The position numbers were made by a program, and so were the translations under genes. The notes under the pieces are model-generated. The model saw nothing but the letters and a program-made list of their open reading frames with translations. It was not told the origin of the DNA and did no database searches. From NCBI RefSeq assembly GCF_000376785.1, contig NZ_AQXX01000116.1, forward strand, positions 1-64,000: a stretch of 64,000 bases of DNA. Reading direction: 5' to 3'. This document shows positions 42,159 through 51,862 of this stretch, piece by piece; position 1 is the first letter of the stretch; each line of letters starts with the position of its first letter. The DNA comes from Hahella ganghwensis DSM 17046. Lineage in GTDB: Bacteria; Pseudomonadota; Gammaproteobacteria; Pseudomonadales; Oleiphilaceae.

Positions 42159-44783
42159 TTAAGACTTCGGCATGGGAAAAGGTTTTTCGTAGTAGTACCC
42201 TTGCAACAGATTGATCCCCAGTTCCACCAGCATTCTGGCTTCTTCTTCATACTCCACACATTCTGCGATACAGGTCATTCCTTTCAGGCGAGCAATCTGC
42301 ACCAGAGAATCGATGACAACCTTCGCAATTGGGTCATGGAGAATAGTACGGACAAATTTGCCATCCAGCTTGACGTAGTCAACCGGCAGCTGACTGAGAT
42401 AGGCATAACTGGCAGTACCGCTGCCGAAATCATCCAGGGCAAACCTGTACCCCAAAGATTTAAAGTGCTGAATAATTTCCCGGGTTCGATTGATATCCTG
42501 CAGGGCCACACTTTCCGTCACTTCAAAGCAGATCAGATTACGATTGATGTTGTATGAGGCCGCCCAGTTTTCCACGTCATCAAAGAAATATTCATCATTG
42601 AATGTCGCACCGCTCAGGTTAATGTAGTACACCTGACTCGATGGCGGCAGGAGACAGATCTTTCTGAACAGAGTCTCGGTCACCCAGCGATCAATGACCG
42701 GCATATACCCAAACCGTTCGGCAATCGGAATAAAACTGCCCGGAGCGACAACTTGGTCACGCTGCTCCAGACGGATCAGCACTTCCAGCCCAAAAGTACT
42801 ATCAATGGAACCATCGCTTTTCAGATCAAAGATGCCTTGTTGATACAACCTGAAGCTTCCTGAGCTAATGGCGCTCTTGATTTGGGAGATCCACTCCAGC
42901 TCCCCTTTGTATCGCAGCATTTCTGCATCTTTGGCCCGAAAAACACTGATCCTGTTCCGGCCTTTTTCCTTGGCCTTATAGCAAGCAATATCTGCACGGG
43001 ATAGCACAGCCTGCTGCGAATAATCCTCTCTGGTGAAGTAGGTCAACCCAATACTGCAACCAAGCGAGAAGCTCAGGTCTTCATAACGAAATTGGAAATC
43101 AGAAATAACCCGATGTATCTCGGTTGCCAGATTTTCAGCCTCCGACTCCGTGCATCTTTCGAGAAGAAACGCAAATTCATCCCCTCCGATTCTGGCCAGC
43201 AAACCATTACCGCCGATAATTTTATTCAGTTCCCTGGCCAGCTCTTTCAACATGAGATCACCGACTTCATGACCGCAGGTATCATTGATCAGCTTAAACT
43301 GGTCGAGGTCAATGTACATCAATGCCCCCTGTGATCGGGGCCCTTCGGCCAACATCCCTTCCGGCTCCCGGAGTTCTTCAATCACAGCTTTCAACGCCTC
43401 ATCCAGAGCACGCCGGTTAGGCAGGTCGGTGAGCGGATCATGGGTGGACTGAAATTCCAGGAGGCGTCGAACTTCTATATCAGCAGTGACATCCCTCAGC
43501 ACAATAACCGCACCACCGACACTATCCCCTTCATCAGTAAGTACAGGGCAAATCCTCATTTCCAACACACTGGGACGGGAACTTTCTCGATCCAACTGAC
43601 ACAACAGAGTGAGTTCATTCCTCTTCGCAACCATCTGATATTTTTCCACTGGTCTGATTTTCTTTCCCGGGTTATCCAGACTGGTGAACTTGAAGTAACG
43701 ATCGAAATTATGGCCTTCCATCTGGTTTTCACTTGCACCCAGAATTTTATCGGCCATCACATTGGAAAACACCACTGCCCCATAGTCATCAACTTTCACC
43801 ACACCATCAGAAATCGACTGCAATGTGGTCTGGAGCCGCCACTTTTTCTTGTGCAGAGTCTCAGCAACTTCGACATTTGCTTCCATCATGACCGCCAGCG
43901 CATACCCCGTCAGACAACAGGTTCCGACAAAAGCCATTTTGATGCTCAGCAGAAAGTCCGCAGTATCCCCTTCCCACCCCTCACCCAGCACGAGAACTGC
44001 CATCAACACCAGGCTGAGGCTTGCCCCATGCTTTCCCATCCGAATCGAGGAAAACACCACATAGGGCAGCAATAGGAAGAAGAACATCCAGCCACGTCCA
44101 GGAAACCAGAGATAGGCAAAGATAAAAAAGGCAACCAGAAGACAGGTCAGCGACATCCACCCAAGGAATAAATCGGGACTGCTCGGGCGTTTATACCACC
44201 AGAACCAGATCAGTGGCGTAATCAACATCAGACCGACGGCATCCCCTAACCACCAGGTGATCCAAACAGGACCGGAATCACCAACGGATACCAACCCTGA
44301 GAGCAGTAATCCGGCGATACCCACCGCCGCCGAGGCAAGAGGAGCTACCAGACAGACGATCGCGAAGAAGCGCAAAACCTGGCCACTGGTCTTAAAGTCT
44401 TTGTCGATTCGGTTGAGATGTATCAGCATCATGGCGACCACAACTTCCGCCATCATGCCAATGCCTCCGGTGATGCCAGTCCAGTAGGGTTGGTCCAGCA
44501 CCAGAGCAGCAAGTAGTTCACCGACCAGGATAACCGGCGCCCAGCGCCAGCCACTGTACCAGACCATCGCCAGAGCCAAACCTGCCGGAGGCCACAGAGG
44601 AGAAACATCCCCATAGAGTACTTTGACAAAAAGCCCCAGGTGAGTTCCCAGATGGTAGGCGATTACCAGTAAAACGAACTGGATAAAATACCGGCCCACT
44701 ATGTACAGATCTCCATAAGATAGCTTAATAAACAGAACTGGCGCCTGTCGTACAGGTTGGCCGAAATGTGCGCCGGCGGGCAC
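42159..44783 (-). CDS. MASE1-PAS-GGDEF-EAL membrane protein
   Basis: 874 residues. Eight or so membrane segments form a MASE1 domain (about 30-310, with SPLWPPAGLALAMVW), followed by PAS (VKVDDYGAVVFSNVMADKIL), GGDEF (ARIGGDEFAFLLER) and EAL domains. The GGDEF site is intact; the inhibitory RxxD is not present (GGNG at that place). The EAL motif reads EVLIRLE instead of EALLRW, but DDFGSGTASYAYL and KLDGKFV are intact, so it may make or break cyclic di-GMP. Starts at GTG; the true start may lie further in, just before the first membrane segment. Confidence 0.92.
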   Translation of the reverse strand: MPAGAHFGQPVRQAPVLFIKLSYGDLYIVGRYFIQFVLLVIAYHLGTHLGLFVKVLYGDVSPLWPPAGLALAMVWYSGWRWAPVILVGELLAALVLDQPYWTGITGGIGMMAEVVVAMMLIHLNRIDKDFKTSGQVLRFFAIVCLVAPLASAAVGIAGLLLSGLVSVGDSGPVWITWWLGDAVGLMLITPLIWFWWYKRPSSPDLFLGWMSLTCLLVAFFIFAYLWFPGRGWMFFFLLLPYVVFSSIRMGKHGASLSLVLMAVLVLGEGWEGDTADFLLSIKMAFVGTCCLTGYALAVMMEANVEVAETLHKKKWRLQTTLQSISDGVVKVDDYGAVVFSNVMADKILGASENQMEGHNFDRYFKFTSLDNPGKKIRPVEKYQMVAKRNELTLLCQLDRESSRPSVLEMRICPVLTDEGDSVGGAVIVLRDVTADIEVRRLLEFQSTHDPLTDLPNRRALDEALKAVIEELREPEGMLAEGPRSQGALMYIDLDQFKLINDTCGHEVGDLMLKELARELNKIIGGNGLLARIGGDEFAFLLERCTESEAENLATEIHRVISDFQFRYEDLSFSLGCSIGLTYFTREDYSQQAVLSRADIACYKAKEKGRNRISVFRAKDAEMLRYKGELEWISQIKSAISSGSFRLYQQGIFDLKSDGSIDSTFGLEVLIRLEQRDQVVAPGSFIPIAERFGYMPVIDRWVTETLFRKICLLPPSSQVYYINLSGATFNDEYFFDDVENWAASYNINRNLICFEVTESVALQDINRTREIIQHFKSLGYRFALDDFGSGTASYAYLSQLPVDYVKLDGKFVRTILHDPIAKVVIDSLVQIARLKGMTCIAECVEYEEEARMLVELGINLLQGYYYEKPFPMPKS

Positions 44784-44923
44784 CCCGGATCCGGCTACGA
44801 GACTCTATCATCAATGTCATATAACTATAGCAGTTGGGTGACAAATTGCTGGCGTATAACGGGACAATGGGCTATTTCTAAAAGACGGCCCCTGATCAAT
44901 CCGGAACCTCAAAAGGCTGACAG

Positions 44924-46123
44924 ATGAATTTCAATCAATACCTGACAATTCTGGCAAAAAACGATGGCTCTGATCTTTATCTGAGTACCGGCGCCCCGCC
45001 CTGCGCCAAGTTTCACGGCAAGCTCAAACCAATTGACAAGACCCCCCTGCCCCCCGGGCACATTAGGGAAATTGCGGAATCCATTATGGACCAGGAGCAA
45101 CGGGAAGAATTTGAACATGAGCTGGAGATGAATCTGGCCTACAGCATTCCCAATGTCGGCCGCTTTCGTGTCAACATTTTCAAACAACGCAATGAAATAT
45201 CAATCGTCGCCCGAAACATCGTGACCGTCATTCCCAATGCAGATGATCTCGGTCTGCCGCCGATATTGAAGGAAGTCATGATGTCCAAGCGCGGACTGAT
45301 TCTCTTTGTCGGAGCAACCGGTTCCGGTAAGTCGACTTCACTGGCAGCACTCATTGATCACCGGAATACAAACAGCGGTGGTCACATCATTACCATTGAA
45401 GACCCGGTGGAATACATTCACAAACACAAGAAAAGTATCATAAATCAGCGTGAAGTGGGCGTTGATACCCGCAGCTACCATGCCGCCCTGAAAAATACAC
45501 TGCGTCAGGCACCAGATGTTATCCTGATCGGTGAAATAAGAGACCGGGAAACCATGGAACACGGGCTGGCGTTTGCTGAAACCGGCCACCTGTGTATTTC
45601 CACCTTACATGCCAACAATGCCAACCAGGCGCTGGACAGAATCATCAATTTCTTCCCGGAGGAACGGCGCCCGCAGTTGCTGATGGATTTAGCACTCAAC
45701 CTGCGAGCCTTTGTTTCCCAACGCTTGATACCGACCGTGGACGGCAAAAGAGCGGCAGCAATTGAGATTCTGCTGGGAACGCCAACGGTCAGTGAGCTGA
45801 TCCTCCGTGGCGAGATTGAAAGCATCAAGGAGGCGATGCAGAAATCGGAAAATCTCGGCATGCAAACCTTTGATACTGCACTGTTCAAGCTGGTTCAGGA
45901 AGGCAGAATCAGTGAGGAAGAGGCAATAAAAAATGCCGACTCTGCCAACAACCTGCGTCTCAGACTGAAACTGCACGGCAAACAATCACCAGAACAACCA
46001 GCCCCTCAGGCAGAGCCCGCCCCTGAAGAGCCCAAACCGGCTGCGACCAAACCTATTTCCGGATTATCACTCAGCCTCCAGGAGATTGAGGACGAAGACG
46101 AAGATAACGACTCTAATCCATAA
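44924..46123 (+). CDS. pilU: PilU, type IV pilus retraction ATPase paralogue
   Basis: 399 residues. Walker A GATGSGKSTSL, Asp box TIEDPVEYIH, Walker B DVILIGEIRD and His box STLHANNANQ are all present. The C-terminal acidic, proline-rich tail (beyond residue 355) and the sequence REVGVDTRSYHAALKN favour PilU over PilT. PilU helps PilT retract pili under load; pilT, normally just upstream, is not here: the neighbour is a divergently transcribed GGDEF-EAL gene. Downstream, the wax ester synthase gene follows after 18 bases. Confidence 0.9.
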   Translation: MNFNQYLTILAKNDGSDLYLSTGAPPCAKFHGKLKPIDKTPLPPGHIREIAESIMDQEQREEFEHELEMNLAYSIPNVGRFRVNIFKQRNEISIVARNIVTVIPNADDLGLPPILKEVMMSKRGLILFVGATGSGKSTSLAALIDHRNTNSGGHIITIEDPVEYIHKHKKSIINQREVGVDTRSYHAALKNTLRQAPDVILIGEIRDRETMEHGLAFAETGHLCISTLHANNANQALDRIINFFPEERRPQLLMDLALNLRAFVSQRLIPTVDGKRAAAIEILLGTPTVSELILRGEIESIKEAMQKSENLGMQTFDTALFKLVQEGRISEEEAIKNADSANNLRLRLKLHGKQSPEQPAPQAEPAPEEPKPAATKPISGLSLSLQEIEDEDEDNDSNP

Positions 46124-46141
46124 TAAACACAGGAAGTATTC

Positions 46142-47509
46142 ATGAAACCCTTGAGTCCCGTTGATCAGGTATTTCTATGGCTGGAAAAACGTCAGCAGCC
46201 CATGCATGTGGGAGGATTACATATCTTCAGCTTTCCGGAAGGTGCCGGTAGCAAATACATGACAGAACTGGCCGAATTAATGCGTTCTTACACTGATCCC
46301 CAGCCGCCCTTTAATCAAAAACTGTTCTTCAGACTCGGTCAGTACTATTGGGAAACAGATAAGCAGTTTGACCTGGAACATCATTTTCGCCATGAAGCCC
46401 TGCCCAAACCCGGTCGAATCAGAGAGCTCCTGTCCCACGTTTCCGCAGAACACAGCAACCTGATGGACCGGGAGCGTCCGCTTTGGGAAACGCATTTGAT
46501 TGAAGGTATTCGAGGCCGTCGCTTTGCGTTCTACCATAAAGCCCACCACTGCATGGTGGACGGTATCGCGGCCATGCGCATGACGCTCAAATCCTACTCC
46601 TTCGATCCAGAACGTTCGGACATGCCGCCCATCTGGTCAATGAAATCCGATAAGCGTCCACGGGCTGAATTGACACCTGGCGATACAATCCAGAGCATCG
46701 CCCACTTCCTCGAGGGGGCCGGTAAACAGATCGCGACCATTCCAACCCTGGCCAGAGAAATGACCAAGGCGATTGCCAAATCCCGTCGCGACGAAGACTT
46801 TGTCAGTATTTTCAATGCGCCAAAATGTGTCCTTAACCAGAAGATTACCGGCTCCAGGCGGTTCGCAGCACAGTCATACCCAATTGCACGGATCAAAGCC
46901 ATCGGTAAAGTCTTCGGTGCCACCGTCAACGATGTGGTACTGGCGGTCTGCGGGAGCGCATTGAGAAACTATCTGATCAGCCTGCGGGAATTGCCTGACC
47001 GACCACTGATTGCCATGGTCCCCATGTCCATCCGCAAAGACGACAGCGACAGCGGTAACCAGGTCGCGATGATCCTCGCCAACCTGGGAACCCACGTAGC
47101 AGACCCTGCACACCGGATCGAGATCATTCAAAACTCCGTTTCAGAAGCCAAGACACGCTTCAAACAGATGACTCAGGATGAAGCCGTTAACTACACCGCA
47201 TTAACGCTAGCTCCCACCGGCATCAATATGCTCACCGGACTTGCGCCAAAACTACAGGCGTTCAATGTCATCATTTCCAACGTTCCAGGCCCCGACAAAC
47301 CGATGTACTGGAACGGCGCCAGGCTGGAAGGTCTCTACCCTGTATCCATTCCGGTCGACCGTGTCGCACTGAACATCACCCTGCTCAGCTATGTAGACAA
47401 CCTGGAATTCGGCCTTACCGCCTGCAGGCGAACATTGCCGTCGATGCAAAGGCTGTTGGATTATCTGGAGAGTGGGATTAAAGAATTGGAGGTTGCGGCA
47501 GGGATTTAA
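46142..47509 (+). CDS. Wax ester synthase / diacylglycerol acyltransferase (WS/DGAT)
   Basis: 455 residues, the normal length for this family. HHCMVDG (H135, H136, D140) is the catalytic HHxxxDG motif; PLWETHLIEG before it and NDVVLAVCGSALRNYL and VISNVPGPDKPMYWNGA after it are further family landmarks. It joins fatty alcohol or diacylglycerol to acyl-CoA at the membrane, making storage wax esters or triacylglycerol. Its alcohol can come from the acyl-CoA reductase at 5992-7974. AGGAAG precedes the ATG. Only 18 bases separate it from pilU, but a shared function is unlikely. Confidence 0.94.
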   Translation: MKPLSPVDQVFLWLEKRQQPMHVGGLHIFSFPEGAGSKYMTELAELMRSYTDPQPPFNQKLFFRLGQYYWETDKQFDLEHHFRHEALPKPGRIRELLSHVSAEHSNLMDRERPLWETHLIEGIRGRRFAFYHKAHHCMVDGIAAMRMTLKSYSFDPERSDMPPIWSMKSDKRPRAELTPGDTIQSIAHFLEGAGKQIATIPTLAREMTKAIAKSRRDEDFVSIFNAPKCVLNQKITGSRRFAAQSYPIARIKAIGKVFGATVNDVVLAVCGSALRNYLISLRELPDRPLIAMVPMSIRKDDSDSGNQVAMILANLGTHVADPAHRIEIIQNSVSEAKTRFKQMTQDEAVNYTALTLAPTGINMLTGLAPKLQAFNVIISNVPGPDKPMYWNGARLEGLYPVSIPVDRVALNITLLSYVDNLEFGLTACRRTLPSMQRLLDYLESGIKELEVAAGI

Positions 47510-47589
47510 GGAAAATTCAATAATCACAGGGATCATTCAGTACGACATTCAGATGACTATTTAGAATAGGATATTAGCTATGGACAGCC

Positions 47590-47832
47590 TTGAAAAAATC
47601 AGAAGCAGGATTGACACTTATCACAAGAAATTTCACCATCCTGGTTTCATATTTCAAATATGCCGACGACAAGCTTCGTATGATTAAAAATAAAAATGGG
47701 TGGCGCACCAAGCCTCACTTTTTAGTCACAGCAAGTGTCGAAAACTTTTTTGAAGCACCAAGCTTGGAAGAATACTTAATCGAGGAGTTACAACCTCCTG
47801 AGAATATACTCGGTATCAAGTCAAAAAGTTAG
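47590..47832 (+). CDS. Small unknown protein, possibly frameshifted
   Basis: A TTG-initiated frame of 80 residues whose C-terminal two thirds (KYADDKLRMIKNKNGWRTK to SLEEYLIEEL) looks like a real soluble protein. A better ribosome site (AGGATATT) precedes an ATG at 47580 in another frame, which reads MDSLEKIRSRIDTYHKKF and stops at 47687. The simplest reading is one gene of about 105 codons starting at 47580 with a one-base frameshift near 47640-47670, now broken. A/T-rich like the next gene. Function unknown. Confidence 0.35.
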   Translation: MKKSEAGLTLITRNFTILVSYFKYADDKLRMIKNKNGWRTKPHFLVTASVENFFEAPSLEEYLIEELQPPENILGIKSKS

Positions 47833-47843
47833 TATCCGAATAC

Positions 47844-48551
47844 ATGAATCGTAAACAAACCGCATGGAAGAAAAGCAGGAAGTTCGGTGATATATATGGA
47901 GGTCGGTCCCGAGTCCGTTTAAACGATAATATATTTAAACGAGCTCACAGCCTGAAAAGACCGGGCCAAAATGATGAATTGTCGATACTGATTCAAGATA
48001 ACCCCTCCAGAGACTTCTTTTTTCCAATATCACTGGAAGAAGCAGTAACAGCAATAAATGCACTGCCTGATATTGACACGCAAGGTCTTACCCATATCTG
48101 GCTGCGCCGACTCAAGAAGAGTGATTACGAAAAAGGCCAATTACCTCTAGCTGAGTTTATTTGTGGTAGTGGAGTCCGGGTGATAGTGCTCTATCCGTTC
48201 CCGGTGTCCATGATGATGAATCTCGGCCCGAGAAAACCATCATCCCGTACACTGAAAGAGTTAAAAAATTGGCATTGCGATTTACAGAATAAAGATGGAA
48301 CCTGGCAAGCCAAATGGCAATTACCTTTCCTAAGGCAGTATTACATCAACAACATTCTATACCATGAGGTCGGCCACCATATTGATCAATACTTTCGTCA
48401 TTGGAGTAAAGCAAACCACAGGCAGATCGAAGAGTTCGCCGACCAATATGCGATTCAAAGAACAACTACTGCCACCCATGTATTTAATCATTTAGAAAAT
48501 CTCAGGGAGAGCTCAGACAAATATCAAAGTACTCGGATTTATACAGATTAA
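47844..48551 (+). CDS. HExxH zinc-metalloprotease-like protein
   Basis: 235 residues, no signal. HEVGHHIDQYF near residue 174 is an HExxH zinc site and EEFADQYAIQ about 25 residues later supplies the third ligand glutamate and aspartate, an arrangement seen in ImmA/IrrE-like peptidases. The N-terminal two thirds is not recognised. It has A/T-rich codons unlike its neighbours and follows a small, perhaps broken gene, so the pair looks like an insert between the WS/DGAT and mocA-like genes. No ribosome site is obvious at the ATG. Confidence 0.65.
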   Translation: MNRKQTAWKKSRKFGDIYGGRSRVRLNDNIFKRAHSLKRPGQNDELSILIQDNPSRDFFFPISLEEAVTAINALPDIDTQGLTHIWLRRLKKSDYEKGQLPLAEFICGSGVRVIVLYPFPVSMMMNLGPRKPSSRTLKELKNWHCDLQNKDGTWQAKWQLPFLRQYYINNILYHEVGHHIDQYFRHWSKANHRQIEEFADQYAIQRTTTATHVFNHLENLRESSDKYQSTRIYTD

Positions 48552-48557
48552 CTCCCT

Positions 48558-49127
48558 CTACCGAATATCCGACGGCTTGTCGATATCGTATAAAACAGCA
48601 GGGTCCTCCACCCTTACCTTAACGACTTTGTCTACGAAACGCCGAACCACAGAACGTGCACCGACGTCTCCTTCCAACGCCCGAATGAATTGAAAATAAG
48701 ATTTGCCAAAAATGACGGGATTCCCGGTCCTTGGCGAGCCACTCTCATCCATCACTTCCGGCACAACAATACTCTCGGAGTCTGCAACCTTTGCCAGTTT
48801 CTGAAAGGTTTCAGGGTTGATATAGGGCATATCTGCCAACACCACACCAGCCCAGTCCCAGGAATCTACCTGGGAAAATCCCCAGGCAAGACTATGTCCC
48901 ATACCTAGCGCGGCGTTTGGGGCAACAGAGTAGGCCACCCTCCACTGCTCCAACAGGTCGTATATGGCTTGAGTTTCCGGACGGCAGATGGCGAGAATAG
49001 GCTCCCCACTTTGGGAAAGAGAGTCCAACGTTTGCTCGAGTACTCGTTTGCCATTATCCAAGTCCGCCAACAATTTATTGCTACCAAAACGCCTGGATTG
49101 ACCGGCACATAGTAAAAGCCATCCCAT
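48558..49127 (-). CDS. MocA-like molybdopterin cytidylyltransferase
   Basis: 189 residues. LLCAGQSRRFGSNKLL is the nucleotide-binding N-terminus of MobA/MocA-type transferases and VVLADMPYINPE holds the metal-binding aspartate; GNPVIFGKSYF fits MocA. MocA makes molybdopterin cytosine dinucleotide for enzymes of the xanthine oxidase family. It follows the large subunit of such an enzyme with an eight-base gap, so it is its dedicated cofactor enzyme. Confidence 0.88.
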   Translation of the reverse strand: MGWLLLCAGQSRRFGSNKLLADLDNGKRVLEQTLDSLSQSGEPILAICRPETQAIYDLLEQWRVAYSVAPNAALGMGHSLAWGFSQVDSWDWAGVVLADMPYINPETFQKLAKVADSESIVVPEVMDESGSPRTGNPVIFGKSYFQFIRALEGDVGARSVVRRFVDKVVKVRVEDPAVLYDIDKPSDIR

Positions 49128-49135
49128 CTTCGCAT

Positions 49136-51343
49136 TCAGCCCAGCACCAGCGGAAGCTCTCGCAATCGCTGGCCAGTCGCCTTGTATACCGCATTGGCTA
49201 TCGCCGGAGCTACCGGAGGAACTCCAGGCTCGCCAATGCCGGTACTGGGCTCATTGCTGGGAATGATGATCACGTCAATCTCAGGCGTCTCATTCATTCG
49301 CAACACACGGTAATCATGGAAATTGGATTGCTGAACTTGTCCATCCTGAAAGCTGATCTTGCCAAACAGCGCGGCAGACAGACCGAATATAATTGCACTT
49401 TCCACCTGGGCCTCAACCATATCCGGGTTTACCACCTGTCCACAATTTACGGCACAGACCACTTTGTGCACCTTAATTTGATCGTTATCGACAGACAACT
49501 CCACAATCTGAGCGGCGTAGGTCTGGAAGCTTTCGTGAACAGCCACGCCTCTGAACACACCCTGGGATGGCGGTCTATCCCAACCAATCCTATCTGCTGT
49601 TGCCTTAAGAACAGCGGCCGCTCTGGGATGTTCTGACAGCAACCTGAGTCGCATACTGACCTCATCTTCATCCAATTGCCGGGCCAGTTCATCAACAAAG
49701 GATTCCACTGCAAATGCCGTATGGGAGTGACCAACAGAACGCCAGAAAGTCACCGGAATTCCGCCATCCGCCTGAGCATGTGATACCTCAATATTCGGTA
49801 TGGCATAGGGCACTTCTGCTGCGCCTTCGGTGGGCGAATGGTCAGGCGTGGTCATGACGGCGAGCTTGGCCCCCATTTTCACCATAAAATTGGGCGCCCA
49901 ACCGGGCACAATGGCGCCAGCGGCATCTTTAGCGTAGTAATCAAGAATTCGGGGGCAGGCAATTTCATGCTTCCATGCCAGGATCTGGTTATCGTCATCG
50001 ACAGCCGCCGTCAGTCGATGCAAAGCCGAAGGTCGGAACACTCCATGTTGAGTATCTTCTTCTCTTGACCAGATGAGTTTGACGGGTTGGTCCAGGTGTA
50101 CAGCGATGGAGACAGCTTCGGCGACAAATTCCTGAGTCAGTCGACGACCAAATCCCCCGCCAATGAACGTGGAATGAATATGAATCTGATCGTCAGATAA
50201 CCCACTCTCCCTCCTGGCCACCGCACGGGCAATGTCCGGCACCTGGGTTGACGTATAAACATCACAGCGCCCGTCACGAACCCATGCTGTACAGTTCATG
50301 GGTTCCATTGGGGCATGAGCCAGGAAAGGTACCCGATACTCTGCCTTGATTGTTCTGCTTGCCTCACTGATGACCCGGGCTACATCGCCTTCTTCACGAA
50401 CGACAGAGCCACCCTCCTCCAATGCTTTGGCGTACAACGCAAACACATCGGCATCAGAAGGGGTGCCGGCTTCACCTGCAGCGTAAGTCACTTTCAGTTT
50501 TTCCTGTGCCTGTCTGGCCTGCCAATATTGCTCAGCAATGATAGCGACACCCCGGGGAACTTCGATAACGTTGATCACGCCCGGCGCATCAAGGGCAGCA
50601 GAGGCATCAAAAGTACTGACTTTTCCGCCGACCACAGGAGGACGGGAAATGACCGCATAAACCATTCCCGGCAATTGAGTATCGATGCCGAAATCGGCGG
50701 TCCCGAAACTCTTGGCTTTAGCATCCAGCCGTTTATTGTGTTTACCGATATATTTGAACTGATCAGCGGGTTTTAATGGAACGTTTTCCGGTACTTTTTG
50801 TCTGGCAGCCAGTTCAGCAAGCTCGCCATAGGTCAGCGACAGGCTCTGCGAAGCCAGTTCGCATCGTCCTTCATTTGTGGTGATTTGTGTTTGCGACACC
50901 TCCCACACCTGAGCTGCTGCCGTCACCAGCATCAAGCGGCCAACAGCTCCGGCCTGCCGAACTAACGGGCCGGTTACTCTGATACTGCTGCTGCCCCCGG
51001 TCATTTGAAAACCATATTCCGGATGTTTGTAGGCATCATCTACCGGCGCAAAGACCACCTCGATAGATTCCGGCATCACGTCCAGCTCCTCGGCCAGCAG
51101 CGTACACATACCAGTGTAGGTCCCCTGCCCCATTTCAACTCGATCAAGGGTCAGAATGACACGGCTGTCAGGGGTCACTTCCAACCAGGCATTGGGCCGC
51201 AGCGAATCCTCCGTGCTTCCTTCAGGTACGGAGGCACAACCGGGCAAATGCATCGCAACCATCAGACCGCCAGCAGCAGAAGTGGTCACCTTGAAGAAAT
51301 CCCGCCGGTTCATTGAAACCTTATCTTTCTGAATCACTGTCAT
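49136..51343 (-). CDS. Molybdenum hydroxylase large subunit (isoquinoline 1-oxidoreductase beta / aldehyde oxidase type)
   Basis: 735 residues. A twin-arginine-type signal (NRRDFFKVTTSAAGG, then a hydrophobic run ending in HLPGCAS) suggests export of the folded enzyme or a membrane anchor. TGGSSSIRVT, FIGGGFGRR, GAAEVPYAIPN and GIGEPGVPPVAPAIANAVY match molybdopterin-binding segments; the glutamate of GEPGVPP is the catalytic base of xanthine-oxidase-family enzymes. Start ATG at 51343 follows GAGGGTAGG, inside the end of the upstream small-subunit gene; later in-frame ATGs at 51313 could also be used. Substrate is unknown, an aldehyde or N-heterocycle. Confidence 0.9.
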   Translation of the reverse strand: MTVIQKDKVSMNRRDFFKVTTSAAGGLMVAMHLPGCASVPEGSTEDSLRPNAWLEVTPDSRVILTLDRVEMGQGTYTGMCTLLAEELDVMPESIEVVFAPVDDAYKHPEYGFQMTGGSSSIRVTGPLVRQAGAVGRLMLVTAAAQVWEVSQTQITTNEGRCELASQSLSLTYGELAELAARQKVPENVPLKPADQFKYIGKHNKRLDAKAKSFGTADFGIDTQLPGMVYAVISRPPVVGGKVSTFDASAALDAPGVINVIEVPRGVAIIAEQYWQARQAQEKLKVTYAAGEAGTPSDADVFALYAKALEEGGSVVREEGDVARVISEASRTIKAEYRVPFLAHAPMEPMNCTAWVRDGRCDVYTSTQVPDIARAVARRESGLSDDQIHIHSTFIGGGFGRRLTQEFVAEAVSIAVHLDQPVKLIWSREEDTQHGVFRPSALHRLTAAVDDDNQILAWKHEIACPRILDYYAKDAAGAIVPGWAPNFMVKMGAKLAVMTTPDHSPTEGAAEVPYAIPNIEVSHAQADGGIPVTFWRSVGHSHTAFAVESFVDELARQLDEDEVSMRLRLLSEHPRAAAVLKATADRIGWDRPPSQGVFRGVAVHESFQTYAAQIVELSVDNDQIKVHKVVCAVNCGQVVNPDMVEAQVESAIIFGLSAALFGKISFQDGQVQQSNFHDYRVLRMNETPEIDVIIIPSNEPSTGIGEPGVPPVAPAIANAVYKATGQRLRELPLVLG

Positions 51344-51349
51344 GATCAC

Positions 51350-51862
51350 CTACCCTCGTGGCTCTTTTGGCTGATACATTTCTGGCTGAAGCATCTGAAC
51401 ACTGGAAGCCTGGAGATTTCCGGCAGCCTTTTTGATCGCTTTCTTAATTCTGGGGTAGGTACCACAACGACAAATATTGCCAGACATGGCATTCACGATA
51501 TCACTGTCTGTAGGATTGGGGTTTTGAGCCAGCAAGGCACTGGCCGACATTAGCTGTCCGGACTGACAGTAGCCACACTGAGGAACGTTAAGGTCCTGCC
51601 AGGCCTGTTGCAGAGGATGAGGGTTGTCTTCGCTGCCAATGCCTTCGATAGTGGTAATTTCCATCCCTTCCACCGTACTCACTGGAGTAATGCAGGAACG
51701 AATCGCCACGCCGTTCTGATGCACGGTACAGGCACCGCATAACCCCATACCACAACCGAATTTGGTGCCCGTTAATTTGAGCTCTTCTCTAATCACCCAT
51801 AGCAAAGGGGTTTCCGGCGCTACCTGTACTTCTCTTGCGGCACCGTTAATTATTATTTTCAT
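51350..51862 (-). CDS. Molybdenum hydroxylase [2Fe-2S] subunit
   Basis: 170 residues. [12 protein letters not shown] gives the first three cysteines of the plant-type cluster and the fourth follows in [16 protein letters not shown] and [11 protein letters not shown] bind the second cluster. Transfers electrons from the molybdenum site. First gene of the operon small subunit, large subunit, MocA-like enzyme. No FAD subunit is present, so the enzyme is of the IorAB two-subunit type, with a cytochrome or other acceptor elsewhere. No signal of its own: it would travel with the large subunit. Confidence 0.93.
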   Translation of the reverse strand: MKIIINGAAREVQVAPETPLLWVIREELKLTGTKFGCGMGLCGACTVHQNGVAIRSCITPVSTVEGMEITTIEGIGSEDNPHPLQQAWQDLNVPQCGYCQSGQLMSASALLAQNPNPTDSDIVNAMSGNICRCGTYPRIKKAIKKAAGNLQASSVQMLQPEMYQPKEPRG

